64,000 bases of DNA from Nocardioides iriomotensis. Its GTDB lineage: Bacteria; Actinomycetota; Actinomycetes; Propionibacteriales; Nocardioidaceae. This document shows, in pieces, positions 57,749-64,000 of this stretch. The notes beneath the pieces are model-generated. The model searched no databases, was not told the origin of the DNA, and saw only the letters and a program-made list of their open reading frames with translations. A program made the translations under genes and the position numbers. Numbering within the stretch: position 1 is the stretch's first letter; every line of letters begins with the position of its first letter. The DNA lies in NCBI RefSeq assembly GCF_004168035.1, contig NZ_SDPU01000022.1, positions 186,001-250,000 of the forward strand, in the 5' to 3' direction.

Positions 57749-58901
57749 ACGCGGCGGCGACGCCGAGCACGCCCGCGGCGACCGGCACCCAGTAGGACGC
57801 GCCCGGCCCGACCCGGTCGATGACCTGGCCCGCCGCGGCCGCGCCCGGCGCGATGCCGGCGGCCATCCCGGTGTGCACGATCGACATGCCCTCGGTGAGC
57901 CGGCTCGGTGGGACGACCTGCTCGGTCAGCCCCATCAGCGCGATGAGCGTCGGCGAGATCGCGAAGCCGGCGACGAACAGCACGCCGGCCATGGCCCCGA
58001 GGCTGCCCAGGAACGGCAGCGGCAGCACCGAGACCGCGAGCGCGACCATGCCCCAGCGGAACCGCACCGCCGTGGTGGCCTTCCAGTGGATCGCCCCGGT
58101 GGCGATCCCGGACAGCAGGGAGCCCAGCGCCCAGGTCGCCAGCAGCGCGCCGCTCAGCTCCTTGCGGCCGAGCTCCCCGGTGAACGCCACGGTGGCGACC
58201 TCGACGGAGCCGAAGATCGCGCCCATCGCGGCCGAGCCCGCCACCATCGGCACGAGGACCCGCCACGGCATCCGCGGCCGGGCCGACCGGTCACGGTCCC
58301 GCGGCTGCGGCGGCGGCGCGGTGCCGCGCTGCGCCGCGAGCAGCAGCGTGCCGACGATGCCCGCGCCGATCGCGGCGCCGAGCCCGGCCAGCGGGTGCAC
58401 CGCCGTCGCCAGGACCGTCACCAGGGTCGGGCCGACCATGAACACGACCTCGTCCATCACCGCCTCGTAGGCGAACGCGGTCTGCAGGGTGCGCTTCTCG
58501 GGGACCAGCAGCACCCAGCGGGCGCGGACGGCCGCGCCCACGACGGGGATCGTGGCGCCGGCGGCGAACGCCGCGGCGTGGGTGATCAGTGGGGCCTGGT
58601 CGGTCTCGACCGACCACATCAGCAGGCCGAGCGCCAAGGAGTTGCCCAGCGCGCCGATCGGCAGCACCCGGGTCTGGCCGAACCGGTCGGTCAGCCGGCC
58701 CTGCAGCACCGCGACGGTCGCGTTCGCGACGATGTAGGCCGCCGACACCGAGCCCGCCAGGGAGTACGACCCGGTCCGCTCCGACACCAGCAGCACGATC
58801 CCGAGGCTGATCATGGAGATCGGCAGCCGCCCGAGGAGGCCGCTCAGCGAGAAGGCGAGCGCGCCGGGCAAGGAGAGCACCCGGCGATAGGTCTCGAGCA
58901 T
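57663..58901 (-). CDS. MFS transporter
   Basis: A 412-residue membrane protein with about 12 helices: [21 protein letters not shown] near the start, the loop [17 protein letters not shown] (motif A-like) and [20 protein letters not shown] later. It resembles a group of actinobacterial MFS proteins of unknown substrate. ATG 58901 is seven bases from TAGGAT, whose complement is shared with the ferrochelatase promoter. Readings upstream of this start are shadows of the haem gene. The C-terminus overlaps the MpaB-family gene by 86 bases antisense. Confidence 0.9.
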   Translation of the reverse strand: MLETYRRVLSLPGALAFSLSGLLGRLPISMISLGIVLLVSERTGSYSLAGSVSAAYIVANATVAVLQGRLTDRFGQTRVLPIGALGNSLALGLLMWSVETDQAPLITHAAAFAAGATIPVVGAAVRARWVLLVPEKRTLQTAFAYEAVMDEVVFMVGPTLVTVLATAVHPLAGLGAAIGAGIVGTLLLAAQRGTAPPPQPRDRDRSARPRMPWRVLVPMVAGSAAMGAIFGSVEVATVAFTGELGRKELSGALLATWALGSLLSGIATGAIHWKATTAVRFRWGMVALAVSVLPLPFLGSLGAMAGVLFVAGFAISPTLIALMGLTEQVVPPSRLTEGMSIVHTGMAAGIAPGAAAAGQVIDRVGPGASYWVPVAAGVLGVAAAFIAAATAPGPEAPPSPTGSPASPASRPS

Positions 58902-58908
58902 CGTGCGA

Positions 58909-58918
58909 ATCCTAGGAT
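58909..58918. promoter_or_regulatory. Palindromic shared -10 of two divergent leaderless genes
   Basis: ATCCTAGGAT contains TAGGAT on each strand. On the plus strand it is seven bases from the ferrochelatase ATG at 58926, and on the minus strand seven bases from the MFS ATG at 58901. The two polymerases could not bind at once. Confidence 0.6.
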
Positions 58919-58925
58919 GGTGGCC

Positions 58926-60035
58926 ATGCCCCCCGTGATCGCGCCGTACGACGCGCTCCTGCTCGTCTCGTTCGGCGGCCCGGAGAGGCCCGAGGACGTC
59001 GTCCCGTTCCTCGAGAACGTCACCCGTGGCCGCGGCATTCCGCGCGAGCGGCTCGAGGAGGTCGGCGAGCACTACTTCCAGTTCGGCGGCCGCAGCCCGA
59101 TCAACGACCAGAACCGCGAGCTGCTCGCGGCGATCGAGGAGGACCTCCGGTCGTCGGGCATCGACGTGCCCGTCTACTGGGGCAACCGCAACTGGGACCC
59201 CTACCTCGCCGACACCATCCGGCGGATGCGTGACGACGGCGTGCAGCGCGCCGCCGCGATCGTGACCAGCGCGTACTCGTCGTACTCCGGGTGCCGGCAG
59301 TACCGCGAGAACCTCGCCGACGCGGTCGCCGAGGTCGCGGCCGACGGGAACGGCGAGGCTCCCCGGATCGACCGGCTGCGGCACTACTTCAACCACCCCG
59401 GCTTCGTCGAGCCGATGGTGGACGCGACCCTGTCGGCGCTCGCGGACCTGCCCGACGCCCTCCGCCACGACGCCCACGTGCTGTTCGTGACGCACTCCAT
59501 CCCCACCGCGATGGACGACCGCAGCGGACCCCCCGTCCTGGGTGGCGGCTTCTACGTCCGCCAGCACCGCAGCGTGATGGACGAGATCGTCGAGCGGGTG
59601 CGGCAGGAGACCGGCCACCGGTACGCCGCCGAGCTCGTCTACTGCTCGCGGTCCGGCCCGCCGCACGTGCCCTGGCTGGAGCCCGACGTCAACGACCGGA
59701 TGGAGGAGCTCAAGCGGGCCGGCGTGCGCGCCGTCGTGCTGGTGCCCATCGGGTTCGTGTCCGACCACATGGAGGTCGTCTACGACCTCGACACCGAGGC
59801 CGCGGCGACCGCCGAGAAGCTCGACCTGGCCTTCGCCCGCGCCGCCACCGCCGGGGTGGACCCACGCTTCGTCCGGATGGTCCGCGACCTGCTCGTCGAG
59901 CGGGCCGCCGTCGAACGCGGGGTGGAGGCCGAGCGCGCGTCGGTCGGCTCCCTCCCGCCGTCCCACGACGTCTGCCCGGCGGGCTGCTGCGCCAACCTGC
60001 GCGGGCCCCGGCCCGCGCTCTGCGGGAAGGACTGA
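58926..60035 (+). CDS. cpfC: Coproporphyrin III ferrochelatase (Fe-S type)
   Basis: A 369-residue enzyme that inserts Fe(II) into coproporphyrin III in the actinobacterial haem pathway (formerly hemH). [14 protein letters not shown] begins it; catalytic His lies in [10 protein letters not shown] (about 182) and Glu in [17 protein letters not shown] (about 280). The C-terminal [18 protein letters not shown] supplies the Cys of the [2Fe-2S] cluster known in actinobacterial ferrochelatases. It begins leaderless by TAGGAT (58913-58918) and is followed one base later by the inositol-phosphatase-like gene. Confidence 0.95.
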   Translation: MPPVIAPYDALLLVSFGGPERPEDVVPFLENVTRGRGIPRERLEEVGEHYFQFGGRSPINDQNRELLAAIEEDLRSSGIDVPVYWGNRNWDPYLADTIRRMRDDGVQRAAAIVTSAYSSYSGCRQYRENLADAVAEVAADGNGEAPRIDRLRHYFNHPGFVEPMVDATLSALADLPDALRHDAHVLFVTHSIPTAMDDRSGPPVLGGGFYVRQHRSVMDEIVERVRQETGHRYAAELVYCSRSGPPHVPWLEPDVNDRMEELKRAGVRAVVLVPIGFVSDHMEVVYDLDTEAAATAEKLDLAFARAATAGVDPRFVRMVRDLLVERAAVERGVEAERASVGSLPPSHDVCPAGCCANLRGPRPALCGKD

Positions 60036-60036
60036 C

Positions 60037-60828
60037 ATGACCGACCACGCCGACCTCCTGGAGCTGGCGGTGGAGGTGGCCCGCGAGGCCGCCGCCCTGG
60101 TCACCGAGCGTCGCCGCGCGGGCGTCGAGGTCGCCGACACCAAGACCAGCCCGACCGACGTGGTCACCGAGGTCGACCACGCGGCCGAGGAGCTGATCCG
60201 CGACCGGCTGCTCGCCGCCCGCCCCGACGACGGGATCGTGGGGGAGGAGGGCGACGACACCCCGTCGACCAGCGGGGTCACCTGGGTCGTCGACCCGATC
60301 GACGGCACCGTCAACTTCCTCTACGGCATCCCGCAGTACGCCATCTCCATCGCCGCCAAGGAGGGCGACGAGGTGGTCGCGGGGGTCGTGCTCGACGTGA
60401 CCAAGGGCGAGGCGTTCACGGCCACCCGCGGCGGCGGCGCCCACCTCGACGGCCGCCCGGTCCGGGTCCGCGACGTCGTGCCGCTGGAGCACCGGCTGGT
60501 GATCACCGGCTTCAGCTACCAGCGCGAGACCCGGGTGAAGCAGGCGGCCGCGATCGCCCGGCTGCTCGGGCGGGTGCGCGACGTACGGCGTCTCGGCTCG
60601 GCCGCGCTCGACCTCTGCTACGTCGCCTGCGGACGCGCCGACGCCTACGTCGAGGAGGGCCTCAACGAGTGGGACCTCGCGGCCGGCGGGCTGGTCGTGG
60701 AGGAGGCCGGGGGCCGCTGGGCCCAGCGGCCCGGCGTCGGCGGCAAGCGCCTGGTGCTCGCCTCGCCGGCCGGCGGCTTCGACGACTTCGTCGCAGCGGT
60801 CGAGGGGTGCGGTTTCACCGCTTCCTGA
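60037..60828 (+). CDS. Inositol-1-monophosphatase family protein
   Basis: A 263-residue Mg-dependent phosphatase fold: VGEEG (metal Glu, about 68), WVVDPIDGTVNFLYG (about 87-101) and the last ligand NEWDLAAGGLVVEEAGG (about 210). Such enzymes act on inositol phosphates (needed for mycothiol and phosphatidylinositol), histidinol phosphate or FBP; the specific substrate cannot be told. Start ATG 60037 lies one base after the ferrochelatase stop. Confidence 0.92.
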   Translation: MTDHADLLELAVEVAREAAALVTERRRAGVEVADTKTSPTDVVTEVDHAAEELIRDRLLAARPDDGIVGEEGDDTPSTSGVTWVVDPIDGTVNFLYGIPQYAISIAAKEGDEVVAGVVLDVTKGEAFTATRGGGAHLDGRPVRVRDVVPLEHRLVITGFSYQRETRVKQAAAIARLLGRVRDVRRLGSAALDLCYVACGRADAYVEEGLNEWDLAAGGLVVEEAGGRWAQRPGVGGKRLVLASPAGGFDDFVAAVEGCGFTAS

Positions 60829-61075
60829 CGCCGGGGGAGACGCCGGCGGACCGCCGGGAATACCTAGGCGGCGTGGTCTGTTCGGACCCGAGCGACCGGT
60901 TCAACCGGGCCACGTCCTGTGACCCTGGTGACATTCCGGCGCCAACAAGCGGACACAGTGCCTTTTGGCCGTGCAAAGAGTGGGTCCGATGGTGCACAAT
61001 CCGCCACGCGACGATGCGCACGGACGGCCAGGACGGCCTACAGACACACCCACGGGGCCAGGAGATTGACGAGAG

Positions 61076-61366
61076 ATGGCAACTGACTACGACGCCCCTC
61101 GGAAGACCGAGGAGGACCAGAGCGAGGAGAGCCTCGAGGAGCTCAAGGCTCGGCGCCACGACAAGAACTCCGGCAAGGTCGACGAGGACGAGGCCGAGGC
61201 CGCCGAGTCGTTCGAGCTGCCGGGTGCGGACCTGTCGCACGAGGAGCTCGCGGTGGAGGTGCGTCCCCGACAGGACGACGAGTTCACCTGCATGAGCTGC
61301 TTCCTCGTCCACCACCGCAGCCAGCTCGCGGACGCCAAGAAGATGATCTGCCGCGACTGCGCCTGA
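61076..61366 (+). CDS. DUF4193 zinc-finger-like protein
   Basis: A 96-residue acidic protein of a family universal in actinobacteria. The C-terminal FTCMSCFLVHHRSQLAD and ICRDCA give two CxxC pairs, a probable zinc site. The N-terminal part is Glu/Asp-rich (KTEEDQSEESLEELKARR). The function is unknown. GACGAGAG precedes ATG 61076. The preceding 247-base gap holds no gene; CACAAT near 60994 is a possible -10. Confidence 0.9.
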   Translation: MATDYDAPRKTEEDQSEESLEELKARRHDKNSGKVDEDEAEAAESFELPGADLSHEELAVEVRPRQDDEFTCMSCFLVHHRSQLADAKKMICRDCA

Positions 61367-61392
61367 TCACCACGCTTGATCACCACGACGCA

Positions 61393-61426
61393 CGAAGGCC
61401 GGGCCCCCTGGGGGACCCGGCCTTCG
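61393..61426. terminator. Bidirectional hairpin between DUF4193 and DUF4235 genes
   Basis: CGAAGGCCGGG (61393-61403) and CCCGGCCTTCG (61416-61426) form a perfect 11-base stem between convergent genes. Confidence 0.7.
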
Positions 61427-61443
61427 CCGTGTGCTGGGTGCCG

Positions 61444-61734
61444 TCAGACCTCGACGTCGTCGAGGTTGGGCGGCAGGTGCCCGGTCGACCGGCGGTAGTA
61501 GTCGGCCGCCTTGCGCGAGGCGAACATCCGCGCGAGCCCGACGGCGACGCCGCTGACCGTCGCCCACGCGACCGCCTCGGCGAGCGACACGTCGGGGTGG
61601 GCGGGGTTCTGCGGTGGCTGCTTCCCGGTGGCCACCTTCCACGTCGTGGTCAACGCCTTGCGGGCGGCGAACGTGGCGCCGACGGTGGCCCCCAGGCCCA
61701 TCAACGACCACATCTTCGATCCGGCCACGGTCAC
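61444..61734 (-). CDS. DUF4235 membrane protein
   Basis: A 96-residue protein with two short hydrophobic segments ([20 protein letters not shown] and [20 protein letters not shown]) typical of DUF4235; the function is unknown. GTG 61734 overlaps the DUF3093 stop (GTGA). An in-frame GTG at 61728 has a better-spaced AAGGAGA and may be the true start, shortening it by two residues. Confidence 0.85.
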   Translation of the reverse strand: MTVAGSKMWSLMGLGATVGATFAARKALTTTWKVATGKQPPQNPAHPDVSLAEAVAWATVSGVAVGLARMFASRKAADYYRRSTGHLPPNLDDVEV

Positions 61735-62228
61735 TCTCCTTCGTCGGGGTGGTCGAGGTGCGCGCCCTCAACCCTACGACCGGACGGTGCCCCGGCCGCG
61801 ACGAGAGCATGCACGACCCGGTCGGGGTGCCGGGTCGAGACCAGCCAGTACGGCGTGGGGTCGGCCGGGTCGTCCACCGGCACCTGCACCGACCGCGGGA
61901 TGTAGGGCCGCAGCAGCAGGTAGGCCCGCGCGTCCGCATCGACGCCGGCCAGCCGTCGGCTCGCGGCCGCGTCGTGCGCCACCGGGACGCCGAGCTGGTC
62001 GACCGGGATTCGCGCGCTGCCGGCGGTGAACAGCCCGCCCTCGACGGTGACGCGCGCCCCGCCGTACGAGAGGAACACGGCGACGACCGCCGCCAGCATG
62101 AGCCCGGTCGCGGCGAACGCCACCCACGCGGGCGTGGCCACGAGGAAGGCCAGGAGCACGGTGGCGAGGAACATCGTGGCCAGCGCCCACCAGCGCAGAG
62201 GCACGTGCAGGCGCTCGGCGTAGTTCAT
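61731..62228 (-). CDS. DUF3093 membrane protein
   Basis: A 165-residue protein. Two N-terminal helices (about 12-55; [20 protein letters not shown]) are followed by a soluble domain with [27 protein letters not shown] and [12 protein letters not shown], both conserved in the family. The function is unknown. It is divergent from dut, and that pairing is common in actinobacteria. GGGAGGA lies upstream of ATG 62228. Confidence 0.9.
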   Translation of the reverse strand: MNYAERLHVPLRWWALATMFLATVLLAFLVATPAWVAFAATGLMLAAVVAVFLSYGGARVTVEGGLFTAGSARIPVDQLGVPVAHDAAASRRLAGVDADARAYLLLRPYIPRSVQVPVDDPADPTPYWLVSTRHPDRVVHALVAAGAPSGRRVEGAHLDHPDEGE

Positions 62229-62282
62229 GTCGCGCACATCCTCCCAGTGGGGCACCGGCCCGGGCTGGGTAGGGTCCCCGCC

Positions 62283-62771
62283 ATGGTCGAGATCCTGGTG
62301 CAGCGCCTGGACGACGAGGTTCCGCTGCCGTCGTACGCCCATCCCGGCGACGCCGGCGCCGACCTCACCACCACCGTCGACGTCCGGCTGGAGCCGGGGG
62401 AGCGGGCGATGGTGCCGACCGGCATCGCGATCTCCCTGCCCGCCGGGTACGTCGCGTTGGTGCACCCACGGTCGGGGCTGGCCGCCCGGTTCGGCCTGTC
62501 GATCGTGAACAGTCCGGGCACGGTCGACGCGGGCTATCGCGGCGAGATCAAGGTGATGCTGGTGAACCTCGACCCGCGCTCGCCGGTCGAGCTGCGCAGG
62601 GGCGACCGGATCGCGCAGCTGGTGATCCAGCAGGTGGAGCACGCGCGGTTCGTCGCGGTCGAGCGCCTGCCCGACTCGGTGCGCGGCGACGGCGGGTACG
62701 GTTCGACGGGTGGGTTCCTGACGGTGGTGCCCGACCCTGAGCCCGAGCCGTCACCGTCCCCGAAGGAGTAG
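62283..62771 (+). CDS. dut: dUTP diphosphatase (trimeric)
   Basis: A 162-residue dUTPase that removes dUTP and supplies dUMP for dTMP synthesis. The five motifs are present: [39 protein letters not shown] and the C-terminal P-loop-like [12 protein letters not shown]. The tail [12 protein letters not shown] is extra and acidic. TAGGGT (62270-62275), seven bases before ATG, suggests a leaderless start. It begins a run of four plus-strand genes to the window end. Confidence 0.96.
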   Translation: MVEILVQRLDDEVPLPSYAHPGDAGADLTTTVDVRLEPGERAMVPTGIAISLPAGYVALVHPRSGLAARFGLSIVNSPGTVDAGYRGEIKVMLVNLDPRSPVELRRGDRIAQLVIQQVEHARFVAVERLPDSVRGDGGYGSTGGFLTVVPDPEPEPSPSPKE

Positions 62772-62773
62772 CA

Positions 62774-63469
62774 GTGAAGTTCCGCCGGAAGCAGTCGGAG
62801 CCCGACGTCGAGGCCGCCGACGCGTCGTCGGAGCCGGCCCTCGAGGTCACCGGCGTCCGCGCCCGCGGTCCCTGGGATGCCGACGAGGTGACCCTCGACG
62901 AGGACGACCCCGGCAAGCTCGACCTCGGCAGCCTGGTCGTGACGCCGCGCGAGGGCCTCGACCTCCAGCTGCAGGTCGACGAGCAGACCGGCCAGGTCGT
63001 CGCGGTCGTCCTGGCCGGCCAGGAGGGTGCCCTGGAGCTGCGCGCCTTCGCTGCCCCGCGCAACGGTGACATCTGGCCGGACGTGCGCAAGCAGATCGCG
63101 TCCGAGATCACCCGCCGCGGCGGCACCGCCACCGAGGCCGAGGGCCCCTACGGCCCCGAGCTCCGCGTGGTCCTCAACGTCACCGCGCCAGACGGCCGCA
63201 CCGGGCAGCAGCCGTCCCGCGTCTTCGGTATCACCGGCCCCCGCTGGCTGCTGCGCGCCACGCTGTTCGGCCAGCCGGCGCTCGACCCGTCCGACGACGG
63301 ACTCGTCGAGTCCGCCCTGCGCGACGTGGTCGTCCGCCGCGGCGGCGAGCCGCACGCCCCCGGCGAGGCGCTCCCGCTGACCGTCCCGCACGCCGTCGCG
63401 CAGCAGATGCAGGCGGCGCAGCAGCAGGCGCGTGAACAGGCCGACGCGCGCCGTACGATGGACTCGTGA
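62774..63469 (+). CDS. DUF3710 protein
   Basis: A 231-residue soluble protein of unknown function found beside dut in most actinobacteria. It has a basic-acidic N-terminus (KFRRKQSEPDVE), a central beta-rich domain (LRAFAAPRNGDIWPDVRKQI; FGITGPRWLLRATLFG) and a Gln/Ala-rich C-terminal helix. The GTG start lies two bases after the dut stop, with GAAGGAG in the last dut codons. The stop overlaps the next start (GTGA). Confidence 0.9.
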   Translation: MKFRRKQSEPDVEAADASSEPALEVTGVRARGPWDADEVTLDEDDPGKLDLGSLVVTPREGLDLQLQVDEQTGQVVAVVLAGQEGALELRAFAAPRNGDIWPDVRKQIASEITRRGGTATEAEGPYGPELRVVLNVTAPDGRTGQQPSRVFGITGPRWLLRATLFGQPALDPSDDGLVESALRDVVVRRGGEPHAPGEALPLTVPHAVAQQMQAAQQQAREQADARRTMDS

Positions 63470-63828
63470 CCGAGGTGACCAGCAGGCTGCGCCGCAGCCT
63501 GAGCCGTTGGGCGAACGCCCCCGAGCAGGAGGCCGTCGAGCTCCAGAAGGACGTCCACAAGGCGGGTTGCTGCCCGATCAGCGACGCCCAGGACCGACAG
63601 ATGGCCGACCTGCAGGGCAGCCTGCGCACGGTGACCCTCCGGCCGCGCGGCGGAGTGCCCGCGCTCGAGGCCGAGCTCTACGACGGCTCCGGCACGATCA
63701 CCGTGGTGTGGCTGGGCCGTCGGCGGATCGCCGGGATCGAGCCCGGCAAGCAGATCCGCGTGGTCGGCCGGATCGGCGTGCACGACAACCAGCGGCTGAT
63801 GTTCAACCCGCGCTACGAGCTGCGGTGA
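63466..63828 (+). CDS. OB-fold nucleic-acid-binding protein
   Basis: A 120-residue protein with an N-terminal helical part and an OB-fold (about 48-120): GSLRTVTLRPRGGVPALEAEL (in order), GSGTITVVWLGRRRIAGIEPG and GVHDNQRLMFNPRYEL. It has a CC pair in HKAGCCPISD. The role in DNA or RNA binding is inferred from the fold. It is translationally coupled to DUF3710 and DUF3159 through GTGA overlaps. Confidence 0.9.
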   Translation: MTEVTSRLRRSLSRWANAPEQEAVELQKDVHKAGCCPISDAQDRQMADLQGSLRTVTLRPRGGVPALEAELYDGSGTITVVWLGRRRIAGIEPGKQIRVVGRIGVHDNQRLMFNPRYELR

Positions 63829-64000
63829 CCTCTCCCGCACCGAGCGGACCGGTCGGCGCCGACACGGTCGAGGCGGTCGTCCGCTCCCAGTTGTCCAAGG
63901 CGCTCGGTGGCAAGCGCGGCATGCTCGAGGCCGCCGTACCCACCATCGCGTTCACGGTGACCTTCCTGACCACCGACTCCCTGCGCAACGCGCTGGTGCT
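63825..64000 (+). CDS. DUF3159 membrane protein, 5' part only
   Basis: A frame open from GTG 63825 to the window end (58 codons): VTSPAPSGPVGADTVEAVV, then KALGGKRGMLEAAVPTIAFT and a hydrophobic beginning of helix 1. That start and its place after an OB-fold gene match DUF3159 proteins, multi-helix membrane proteins of unknown function. The C-terminal part lies outside the window. Confidence 0.8.
   Translation, partial: MTSPAPSGPVGADTVEAVVRSQLSKALGGKRGMLEAAVPTIAFTVTFLTTDSLRNALV

Overview
The window is about 73% GC, nearly free of repeats, and carries gene families typical of actinobacteria: SepH, DUF3093/3159/3710/4192/4193/4235/5998 proteins, an Fe-S-type coproporphyrin ferrochelatase, and a principal sigma factor with a Lys/Ala-rich spacer. 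The protein sequences look most like Nocardioidaceae (Nocardioides-type), but that assignment is by eye. From memory, the order principal sigma factor - parE - parC - DUF5998/phosphodiesterase - sepH - ferrochelatase - IMPase - DUF4193 - DUF3093 - dut - DUF3710 - OB-fold - DUF3159 resembles a conserved chromosomal block of Streptomyces. This would therefore be core chromosome with lineage-specific insertions. No rRNA, tRNA, CRISPR, transposase or phage gene was seen.

Region by region. 1-1145: 5' part of an acyl-CoA synthetase gene (minus strand). 1169-13463: a cell-wall amino-sugar salvage regulon. It holds a secreted GHL10 glycosidase, a GntR/UTRA regulator, a lipoprotein-dependent ABC importer without its own ATPase, cytoplasmic NagZ, a sugar kinase fused to MurQ etherase, AnmK, NagA and a SIS-type GlcN-6-P deaminase. 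The operon genes overlap by ATGA/GTGA, and the transcription units share operator-like sequences. 13487-23623: coaE, a group 2 sigma factor, prolyl oligopeptidase, dinB, a DUF4192 protein, a GCS2-type ligase, a universal stress protein and a HhH-GPD protein. A candidate small RNA with its own promoter lies between the prolyl oligopeptidase gene and dinB. 23753-40431: principal sigma factor, parE, and a minus-strand run of parC, an LprG-like lipoprotein, a P55-like exporter, a sucrase/ferredoxin-like protein and carbonic anhydrase, followed by a Pat-type acetyltransferase/acyl-CoA-synthetase fusion. 41150-45164: a four-gene minus-strand operon encoding a GAF-SpoIIE phosphatase, a cellulose-synthase-like GT2 with a helical insertion of about 145 residues, a STAS antagonist and an RsbW-like kinase. 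45273-54056: conserved housekeeping genes plus a two-domain fatty acyl reductase under a promoter overlapped by a perfect palindrome. 54054-55015: a lower-GC methyltransferase gene framed by 21-bp inverted repeats. 55030-64000: DUF427, sugar-lactone oxidase, MpaB-family and MFS genes, haem and nucleotide genes, ending inside a DUF3159 gene.

Two features recur. First, start codons preceded at 6-8 nt by a (T/C)ANNNT -10 box with no Shine-Dalgarno, which suggests leaderless mRNAs for about 23 genes. Second, strong hairpins without U-runs at convergent or tandem gene ends. All coordinates, repeats and motif spacings were read by eye. Family assignments rest on recognised motifs and remembered family knowledge; no search was run.
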